NCBI GenBank assembly: GCA_026119855.1
Contig: JAOWBW010000382.1
Location: 62,001 to 126,000 of the forward strand
Length of the DNA stretch: 64,000 nucleotides
Reading direction: 5' to 3'
Source: Campanula takesimana
Taxonomy: Eukaryota; Streptophyta; Magnoliopsida; Asterales; Campanulaceae
A model generated the notes under the pieces. That model was not told the origin of the DNA, searched no databases, and saw only the letters and a program-made list of their open reading frames with translations. Numbering within the stretch: position 1 is the stretch's first letter; each line of letters starts with the position of its first letter. Shown here piece after piece: positions 56,150 to 64,000 of this stretch. Both the position numbers and the translations under genes were made by a program.

Positions 56150-56410
56150 CTCCCTCCGCCCCATAAAGATAGTCCACTTGTTACTACGAGGGAACTTTTT
56201 GAGCAGTTATAAATGCTACTTATAATTATGTTTACACTTATGTTAATGTGAATCTAAAAATTGATATTAATAGTATTTATATTATAATGGTGTATCAAGA
56301 ACAATTTCAAAATTTTCATTAGAATAATTAAAAGTAGCCTTAATTATTACTCAAAGTTCCTTCATAAAACCCATGAAAATAGGGGGACTATCATTCTGGG
56401 ACAGAGGGAA
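56150..56410. repeat. Stowaway-like MITE
   Basis: CTCCCTCCGCCCCATAAAGA to TTCTGGGACAGAGGGAA, flanked by TA. It lies about 400 bp beyond the 3' end of the BAG7-like gene. Confidence 0.8.
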
Positions 56411-56822
56411 TATGTCATTCCGAGTTCAACCCAAGTAACACTTTATTCGGACAAATATAAATCTTAGATGAAAATAAATAAATAAACAAATGAATTAATG
56501 AACAAATGGACATTAAAGCACATCATCAAGCTTTTCTGATTCTTGAGATTGAAAAAGAAAATGTCAACAGGTTTGGGCAGGTGAAATGAGAAATCATACA
56601 TATGCATGCAGAAGACCAAATTCTCAAACGATAAAAAAAAAAAAAACGGATGTAGGAAGTGCAGTACTCCATACATAAAACAACACTAATTTAGACCGTT
56701 TAAAGTTAGTGACCAAAATGAGTGTTTGTGACCGAATAGCGACCCGTCCGAATCACCGATAAGTAAACTCAAATTGTGTGGGATTTTGGCGTGTTATAGA
56801 AAGGCTTACAAGCAGGCAGACT
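56411..56822 (-). other. 3' flank of the BAG7-like gene
   Basis: Probably holds the 3' untranslated region and polyadenylation site. AATAAA-like words are present but none stands out. No other gene is seen. Confidence 0.35.
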
Positions 56823-58991
56823 TCAAAGATTGGGGTCTTCTTGGTCAAGCATCCGAACGACCTGAGCCACACCAGCTGCAATTTCCTTTTGAATTAAACC
56901 ATCTGGCATATCGAAGGTCCTTCTTTTCATTGAGAGGGATCTCTTTCCTCCTTTACTTTGAAGGGGTTGGGGATCAACCTCATCAAGCATTGCTTCAAGC
57001 TCCTCCACCATTGACCTCTTTGCGCCTCTCACTATGAGGTCACCACCCTGATGATTCAGTGATAAAATAGCAACTATAAATCCCATTATCAGAAAGAATC
57101 CAAATTCCCAATGATTTTCTTAGCGAAACTCGAGCACTAGATCAAATTCGTTTCACAAGATTTTTTATATCCTAAACTCTTAAATCTACATTGATAATGA
57201 GATTAAAACGTTAACACAAGCAACAAAAATGTGCATTCTAGAGTGAACTCTAAAATTTGATTATCTACTCAAAAAGTATCCCAAAAAAATACTCCCTCCG
57301 TCCCATAATAATAGTCCCGTTTGACTATTTAGACATATTAACAACATATTGTCATTTTCATTACTACTCATGAGGTCTTATTAAAACTTCCAATAAACTC
57401 TCTCTTGCAACAACCAGTACTCCCCAATAGATTCATCACAAGGTTAAGTAATTAAGTTTGAAAATTCAGTGATTTTAACAAAACTATTTTAGATATAGGA
57501 CTATCTTTTTGGGACAAACATAAATGGAAAGATAGACAATCACTTTGAGACGGAGGGAGTGCAATCTTTTGTTAAGACATCAAATAATCAATTACCTCAA
57601 TGGCATCAACAGTGAGGAGCAGCACAATGATTTTCTCAGTGAACTTCTGCCTCTCTTCTGCATCACGAGAAATTTGACGACGATAAGAGAAGTTGTTGAA
57701 CAAAGACCTTAGCTCCTTGAGCTTCGCCTTAGAAATGGCCAGCTCACGAAGGGCACGCAGAGCCTGAGACCTCCTAATCAGATACTCCCTGAAAGTAATC
57801 TGTATCATCGCAGCAGCATCTTGAGGTGAAAGCTCCTTTCTCTTACCCCTGCTCTTCTCCAGCACCCCTGCTCTCTTCCCAAATGCCTATACCATTATTG
57901 TAAACTCCCATTATCACAAGAAAGATTCCAAATTAATTTCAAACTACGCCCTACTCCCTCCGTCCCACAACAACTTGCATCAATTCCCTTTTTGCGTGTC
58001 CCATTCGTAAGTCTCATTTTCCTAAAAATGCCAATCTTGTATTCTTTTTTATTCACTCTACTCCACTTGTCATACTCAAACATTAAAATTGGGAGTCTCA
58101 CTTTCAATCAACATACATTTTCTTTTCATTCACGGTGCTTTTGAATATATATACTCCCTCTAACTTCAGTGTTCAGAGAAAAAAGGCGCAACTTGTTATG
58201 AGACGTAGTATTTTCTAGAATTTCACCTCAGTTTTCGAGCTAAATTAACAGATCAAATTGCAGAAACGAATGATAATCATGGTAATTACCTGTCTCAAAA
58301 CGACCACGGCATGATCAGGAGACTCGTCTTCTTCATCATCTTCTTCCTTAATCTCAACAACACGAGTCACTTTCTTGTCACCCTTCTTCTTCTTGCACTT
58401 GGGTTTGTCTTTTTCTTTCTCCTTCTTCTCCGATCCGCCATTGTTAGTGGAAGCTTCAAACTTATACTTGCTGGAGATCAGGGCGTCCTCGCCTTTTCCC
58501 TTAATCTCAGCCGTCCATTTGTAACTCCTCTCTTTCTTCTTCTTCGCACCGCCTTTGATCTCAGTCGTCAAATTGTACTTCCTATCCAAACCATTCTTCT
58601 CCGGACTCTTAATCTCCGCCGTCCAACTATACTTCCGATCACCGTCACACGCCTTCTTCTTCTCCTCCTTTCTCTTAACCAGCTGGTCAACACCCAGCTC
58701 GAGTGCAGAAACTCGGTCCGAAAGAGTCTGGAAATAGAGCTCACTCCGGAGCCGCTCGACGCGGCGGCGCCGGTAGATCTGGAGGAGATCGGCGAAAGAG
58801 TGGGATGGTTCAAATGGGGAGATGAGATCGAAGATGGTAGGAGTAGGGATGGGGTTAAAGAGATGTAGAGCTAAATCGAACTCATCTTGTTCGATGATGG
58901 GAATGAGTTTTGGGGATAAAATGGAGGTTTGCGTGAGGTATAAAGGAGGAGAGAAGTCGATGATTTCTTCAAATCTCCTGAATCGGCTCAT
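56823..58991 (-). CDS. BAG7: BAG family molecular chaperone regulator 7-like protein, 3 exons
   Basis: Exons 58991-58290, 57886-57596 and 57047-56823, all phase 0 with GT-AG introns of 403 and 548 bp, give 405 residues. The start MSRFRRFEEI matches the family N-terminus. The middle repeats YxWTAEIK-type segments among Lys/Glu-rich sequence. AAAMIQITFREYLIRRS is an IQ (calmodulin-binding) motif. The region from LRALRELAISKAKLKELRS through EKIIVLLLTVDAIEGGDL to LEAMLDEVDP is the BAG domain that binds the Hsp70 nucleotide-binding domain. In Arabidopsis, BAG7 is an ER-associated regulator of the unfolded-protein and heat response. The orthology call rests on this domain order and N-terminus; BAG5/6-type relatives are less likely. 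Confidence 0.88.
57292..57559. repeat. Stowaway-like MITE in BAG7-like intron 2
   Basis: CTCCCTCCGTCCCATAATAA to CTTTGAGACGGAGGGAG. The right border is 37 bp from the exon 2 donor. Confidence 0.8.
57954..58205. repeat. Stowaway-like MITE in BAG7-like intron 1
   Basis: CTCCCTCCGTCCCACAACAA at the left and a decayed AACTTGTTATGAGACG at the right, followed by TA. It fills most of the 403-bp intron. Confidence 0.65.
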
Positions 58992-59200
58992 GGTTGGTTG
59001 GTAGGATAATTTGAAAGCGATAGAGGAGAGATTACGAGGGTGTGTGTGTGTGGAGAAAAGACGCAGTGTGATGTGATTGCAAATGTCGCTCAAGCAGTTT
59101 AGCTACAAGAAATTCATTTATAAAAAATCAATTAAAAAAAATTTTGTACAATGGTCCTATTGAAAATTATAAATTGATTACTCTGGTACGGTAGAAGATA
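58992..59200 (-). promoter_or_regulatory. 5' flank of the BAG7-like gene
   Basis: A TATAAATG on the minus strand at 59114-59121 lies about 125 bp before the start codon and could be the TATA box. A CA-rich repeat (complement of GTGTGTGTGTG) near 59041 would be in the leader. Confidence 0.35.
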
Positions 59201-59284
59201 TGTAGCAAGTGTTTAGAGTATAAAAGTAAAGTAGAAAAGAGAATGAGCAGGTATAGGTATAGGAAGTTGATTGGTGTTGTGAGT

Positions 59285-59711
59285 ACTCCTTTCCCTTCGT
59301 CTCATACTTATCGCTACTTATTTCTATTTTGGGCGTCTCATACTTATCCCTCTGTCACGTTTTAAGGTTCTTACTTTCTTATTTTTTTGTTTGTCCCAAT
59401 TTAAGGTTGTTACTTTACTTTATTACCTTAAATGGACAATGGGACTTACCTGTCATTCTCACAACAAAAACTCTCTACCCACTTTCTCTCTCTTATTTTA
59501 CTTTTCACACTCACAACGTTTATTTTATCTTAATCTCCGTGCAAAGTCAAACTAAGAACATTAATTCGGGACGGAGGGAGTACTATTTACCCAAAATGTT
59601 CAATTTTCTCTCTCTTATTCACTAACTTATTTTCTCTCTTTTACCCACTCACAATACTTAATGAACTAGTCTCCTATGAGAACACCTATATCCGTCTTTT
59701 CTATGAGACGA
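59285..59711. repeat. Stowaway-like MITEs, one nested
   Basis: The inner unit 59347-59580 (CCCTCTGTCACGTTTTAAGG to CGGGACGGAGGGAG) is clear. It appears to sit in an older one beginning CTCCTTTCCCTTCGTCTCAT at 59286 and ending near 59711 with TATGAGACGAG. Confidence 0.6.
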
Positions 59712-60250
59712 GTTTACTCACTCAACCCGACCCATTGAACTGGATCCATGACTCATGGGGCATAACCTGCCACGTGGCAACCACCCATTGGCCCCCAATT
59801 TTTTTTTTTTATTTTTTTTTGAGTTTTTATATTTTTTCCGCGCTTTTCCGTCGTTTTACTAAAAGTAATTAGACATAACTTAATGTAATGACTGTAACAT
59901 ATATAAAGTAACATTGTTCATAAGTAAACGTAACACCTGTTTTACAAAAACAAAAGCTCGTTTTACCAATTTTTTTCAAATGTAATAATAACTATAATTA
60001 TGTGTAACTCAAACAATATCTAAATGTAATTATCATTTATACTGAAATGTAATAGTGCTTTGCAAAAATGTAAATATGGTGTATTTTGATTTAATTTTTT
60101 GAAAGAAAGTAACATTTGAAAAGTAACAACTCATATACAGAATGTAATTGTTTGTACAAGTAAATGTACACTTTAATAAAAGAATTATATCATATTTCTA
60201 TAGATAATGTAATACTTTTACATGTAATACTAATCAAGTGTTTTTAGCTC
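59712..60250. other. TGTAAC-rich non-coding stretch up to the gap
   Basis: Dense in TGTAACA/GTAACAT words like the Mutator-like pair at 6542 and 48285, so possibly a third relative cut off by the gap. No gene is seen. Confidence 0.4.
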
Positions 60251-60350
60251 NNNNNNNNNNNNNNNNNNNNNNNNNNNNNNNNNNNNNNNNNNNNNNNNNN
60301 NNNNNNNNNNNNNNNNNNNNNNNNNNNNNNNNNNNNNNNNNNNNNNNNNN
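60251..60350. other. Assembly gap (100 N)
   Basis: A run of exactly 100 N, the convention for a scaffold join of unknown length. It removes the 3' part of the copia element on its right. Confidence 0.95.
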
Positions 60351-60461
60351 GAATTGGAGACATCAGCATGAAGGTCTACTATTTCATCTACTTGCTGCTT
60401 GTTCTGGTTTTGAAGAGAGAGGTTTTGGGTTTCAAGAAGGGTATTTTTGGTTTAAGGCTGT

Positions 60462-61862
60462 CTAGGTCCTTAGAAAATTGTAAATTTCAGTTATCAAGAC
60501 CCTAAGGCTTGATTCTTCTTTCTTTCTCTGAATAAACAAAGTACAAGCTAAATTTTTAAGACCTTCAAGGTCAAGGGAATTAAAGTCACTTACCTCTTTT
60601 AGTTCCTCTGCAGCTGCAAGAGCTGCAAGTTCCTCTTCACTTTCTGAGTCATCTTCTTCATTTGCCATGAGACATATCATGGCTTCCATGTCATTGTCTG
60701 AGTCTGAGGAGTCACTTTCATCATCACTGAATTTTGATAGGTCTGCTATCATGACCTGTTCCTTCTTTTCAACTTGTTTGGTTTTGGCACAGTTGAAGCA
60801 ATTACACCTAGAACTGTGTATAATATCTTTAGAATATGATAGCTCTTCTGGTTGAAAAGTTTCTTGATTTTTTTGGTTCAGGACACTCTTGAGTGTAGTG
60901 ACCTAACTTTTCATAGTTATAGCATGTGACATCTTTTTTCTCAGTTTGGACTTGATTAGAAGTGGACGCTGTGTTTCTTTTGTCAAACATTCTTTTTTTA
61001 TGTTTCATAGCATTTTTAACAACTATGGTTATCAGGCTAGGAATGTCTTCTTGAGTCAAGGGTTTGACTTCTGGTTTTTGGGACAGGTTGACTTTCTGAA
61101 TAGCATTGCAGATTAGGGAATCAATGTCTTGTTGTGAGTAAGTTTTTGGGGCATCTTGTGCAGCAAGAGCCATGGTGTGAGCATTGGCTAAGGATGATGC
61201 TATGGTGGGTAATTTGACAGTTCCTTCAAGTTCATATGCTTCCAATTTTCCAAAGTATTGTTCAACAGTCATGGTTGGCCATTCAATACCTTTCCTTATG
61301 GGTAGTGCTACTTTTTCATATTCTTGAGGGAGACTTGAGAATATTTTCAGACATAGGTCTTGTTGATCTAGTTTCTTGCCATGATCTGACACTAGTCTAA
61401 GCAGATCTTCAAATCTGTCGTTGCCAGCACTAACTCTTTCACCAGTAGCAAACTTAAAATTGTCAAGTTGCCTTAATAGGTTATATAGATTTTGTTCTCT
61501 GACACTTGTGTGCTTAGTAAACTTGGTTTTGATTAAATCCCAGGCTTCTTTAGCAGTTTCAACTTTCCCAATTTCTTGGGCCAAAGAGTCATTAACACTT
61601 TTTTATAAAATGTTTTTGACTTTTGATTAGCTGTTAATAACTGTCTTTCAGTTTCAGTCCAAAGGTCTGGGGTTTTATATTTGTCATCTCCTCCATTTGT
61701 GTCAGGTTGAGTGGGTATTTTGACTTCTTCATAAAGAACAAACCAGTTCCAAACACTGTTTGAATCAAGGTAAGTCTTTATTTTGGAAGAGAATATTTCA
61801 AAAGATCCACAGTCATTAACATGTGGAATGTCTTTCTCATTGTTTCTTCTGGGTTGAGGCAT
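60462..61862 (-). pseudogene. Broken copia gag
   Basis: ATG 61862 opens a gag N-terminus (KIKTYLDSNSVWNWF...). A frame change near 61590 leads to the UBN2 domain (ETAKEAWDLIKTKF, LFNLLRQL-like, SLPQEYEKV), then a stop near 60829. A downstream segment (MIADLSKFSDDESDSS...CLMANEEDD, 60752-60462) is the acidic gag C-terminus of SIRE-like copia. The zinc knuckle reads CYNYEKLGHYTQEC, with Tyr where the second Cys should be. Protease and pol are not present before the gap. Confidence 0.8.
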
Positions 61863-61924
61863 GATGTTAATGCTTCTGGATCATTCACAAGATGTTAAGC
61901 TTGAAGACACTTAAGTCTTTTAGA

Positions 61925-61943
61925 AACCAGCTCTGGTGCCAAT
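61925..61943 (-). other. Primer-binding site of the copia element at 60.4-62.9 kb
   Basis: On the minus strand the 5' LTR is followed by ATTGGCACCAGAGCTGG, a variant of the initiator-Met site. Confidence 0.65.
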
Positions 61944-62862
61944 TGAAAAAACCTGTTCTACTTATGCACTTAAACAGGTAAAAGGTTAGTTCACAAGAGG
62001 TCGACAATCTTGGCAGAGTAGGTCGACTATCTTGAGGTGCAGTGTGTGTATGTTGAGTTATACAGTGGAATAATAATGAAATAAATAGAAGAAAATGAGT
62101 AAATGAAAAGTGATAAGTGTGTGAATAAGTGTGAGTAAATGAGACACAAACACAACGATGTAACGTGGTTCAGAGTATTGCAACTCTCCTACATCCACGC
62201 TTCACTGTCCTCAACAGTGAAGAAGCAATCCACTATAATACTTTGTCAAGAAATTACAATAAATTGCAAGAAAATTCCCTCAGAATTTTCCAGCCTAATT
62301 AGCCTCACTAACTAAGCTTTGTACTTGTTGCAAAGCACACAAAAGAAAGAAAAAGGTTTCACAAATGTGAGGGTTTGGTGGTCTCTAGATGGCTCTTTTG
62401 TAGCTATGTGAGATCTATGTTTTCTTATCTATTTTAGCACAAATTTATAAATATCAAGTGTGCTTTACAATTGAGTTGCTTAAAAGCTTTAATCAAGTTG
62501 TATGAAAAATGGTCAAGACAGAGGTTTTTATCTTCAGCATTGTAGAGCTCCTTTTATAGGTCTTCAGTATATATCCGTTTGAGTTCCAACGGTCTTGAAT
62601 ATCTTGGAAATGCACATGTCAGTCATTAATTTTTGACTGGAGTAAAGTTTGTGAACAGTGTTAAGTCAGGTTTGACTTTAACTGAGATGTGAGTTGGCAA
62701 GACTGTTAAGGTCTGCTATCTTGAAGGTCAGTTATCTCGATATATGCCAAGATAGTAGACCTGTGAAGACTTGATGATGATTCCAGTTTACTTCTTTGAT
62801 AATCCATGATGAGTTCTTCATTATTTGTCAAAACACTTAGTTAAGAATCTAGGGTTCTAACA
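61944..62862 (-). repeat. 5' LTR of the truncated copia element
   Basis: On the minus strand it starts TGTTAGAACCCTAG and ends GGTTTTTTCA, 919 bp, with a TATA box (TATAAAAG) at about 62551-62558. The partner LTR is not in the window. Confidence 0.75.
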
Positions 62863-62941
62863 CCATACAATCATAATAGTTGCAAAGCCTTTAAGGATAT
62901 CTAGGGCTATTACGATGATTTAGCTCCGGGCCTGCCAAGAT

Positions 62942-63050
62942 TATATATTGTTCTTGCCATTATGAGCTCTGTTGATATTTTGATGATGACTAGGGATAAA
63001 ATGTGATGTTATAAAAGGTAAAGAACTTAACTTGGTAAGAACAATATATA
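62942..63050. repeat. Short inverted repeat
   Basis: TATATATTGTTCTTGCCA at 62942-62959 is repeated in inverse orientation as TGGTAAGAACAATATATA at 63033-63050, enclosing about 73 bp. It may be a tiny MITE. No function is assigned. Confidence 0.5.
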
Positions 63051-63053
63051 TAT

Positions 63054-63320
63054 ATGACTGGTTGCAAGCCTTCTTCCACGCCCACGATATCTCATTCCCG
63101 CTTATCTAGTCATGATGGTGATTTGCTCCCTGATCGTACCATATGTCGAAGTCTTGTTGGCGGACTGCAATATCTTACATTGACTCGGCCAGATATTACA
63201 TTCTCAGTAAATCATGGGCTAGTTCATGCATCAACCACACCCTACAAACTTGATAGCGGCCAAGCAAATTCTCTGGTTTGTCAATGGCATTCTTGTTCTT
63301 TAGCAGTGTCCAAGTTATGA
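63054..63320 (+). pseudogene. Copia reverse transcriptase fragment
   Basis: An 88-codon piece of the reverse transcriptase-RNase H connection, with LSSHDGDLLPD, RSLVGGLQYLTLTRPDITFSVN. The region upstream and downstream of it is not copia, so it is an isolated remnant. Confidence 0.8.
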
Positions 63321-63680
63321 CTGGAGAAGCATTTGGGGTTACTAGTCACTGCTCATACGGCCGATCAATGGAGGTATGGTTAAAATTTGGGCTTCGCTAT
63401 TAGAGATGACGTCGGGAAGTTTGTGGCGGCGCGAATAAGTGTATACATTGGTGCTCTGTGTCCTTATGAAGGTGAGACACTTGCTTTATTTGAATTTTTA
63501 TGAGGTTCAAGTATATATGTTAAACCAACTGCTAGCAATTCGTTTGATTGTATTTATAGGATTGCTTCTCTATACGACGATCTTGTTATATGAGATGAGC
63601 TTCCGGTTTGTGTGGAATGCCATCTTGCTAGATGTTTCCTTTAACATTAGTCAATGATAGTTTATTTCAAAAAGAAAAAA
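63321..63680 (+). pseudogene. LINE 3' end remnant (RNase H domain)
   Basis: One frame near 63389-63500 reads GFAIRDDVGKFVAARISVYIGALCPYEGETLALFEF, typical of the RNase H at the end of plant LINEs, with stops after it. The end (TTTGTGTGGAATGCCATCTT, then an A-rich tail at 63666-63683) resembles the LINE end at 35907-35980. Confidence 0.65.
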
Positions 63681-63683
63681 AAG

Positions 63684-64000
63684 ACAAATTTTACTTGACA
63701 ATGACCTATTTATTTGTTATTGATTTATATATTAAAAAAAACCATTGTTTCTAAAACACAAAAAACAGGCCCATAAAAATAATAAAAAATAGAACATGTG
63801 AGAAATAAAATAAATTTAAGAACATAATATCTCGTGAAACCATCATACACCTTCATATTGCTCAAAAGGCGTGTCTTTAAATTTCGTTTTTCTCCCGATT
63901 AGCTAAAATTATAATGAAAAAAACGTGATTTTTATTACTCTTATATGTTAATTATGTGTCAGTTATAAGAGTTTGACTGAATTTGACCATATAATATTAT
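63684..64000. other. Non-coding AT-rich end of the window
   Basis: No gene or recognised repeat. Confidence 0.35.

Noticed and set aside
58311..58868. Plus-strand frame of 185 codons opposite BAG7 exon 1
   Set aside because: Antisense shadow of a conserved exon; its Leu/Phe-rich sequence is the complement of Lys/Glu codons.

Overview
The window is plant nuclear DNA from a eudicot. The evidence is two intron-containing plant genes (a vacuolar invertase and a BAG-domain co-chaperone) in AT-rich DNA dominated by Ty1/copia and Ty3/gypsy LTR retrotransposons, with a dense background of small DNA transposons (Stowaway-like, Mutator-like, hAT-like), a SINE and LINE fragments. I cannot name the species. 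A run of exactly 100 N at 60251-60350 marks a scaffold gap.

Layout. 1-5723: the end of one copia LTR fused to a degenerate, internally deleted copia element (copy A). 6542-7571: a 1-kb Mutator-like non-autonomous element. 8228-14984: a full-length minus-strand copia element with about 1-kb LTRs, TAATA target duplications and two nonsense codons. 15-20 kb: a foldback element, minisatellites, a hAT-like element with an 8-bp target duplication and a nested pair of Mutator-like MITEs. 20356-43234 (minus): a vacuolar acid invertase whose 643-codon reading frame is intact, although intron 2 is 8.3 kb and intron 3 is 12.1 kb. Intron 3 contains a complete 11.8-kb Tat-lineage gypsy element (21363-33164) inserted inside an older MITE. 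44.8-49.7 kb: hAT-like and Mutator-like elements. 49768-55305: copy B of the deleted copia family, young and with one long open frame. 55.7 kb: a SINE. 56823-58991 (minus): a BAG7-like gene of three exons with a MITE in each intron. 60351-63680: a broken copia gag with its 5' LTR, then copia and LINE fragments.

How the parts relate. Only the invertase and the BAG7-like gene look like functional host genes. Transposons account for most of the rest and explain the large invertase introns. The most distinctive signals are: (i) two copies of one deleted copia derivative with the same deletion junctions, meaning the defective form itself was copied; (ii) a 10-base motif related to the W-box, repeated at matching places in both copies; (iii) a spliced antisense gene inside the gypsy element; (iv) about twenty consecutive small hairpins with compensated stems in the gypsy 3' region; (v) the invertase 9-base mini-exon, recovered by reading frame and splice sites, with an 8.3-kb intron downstream.
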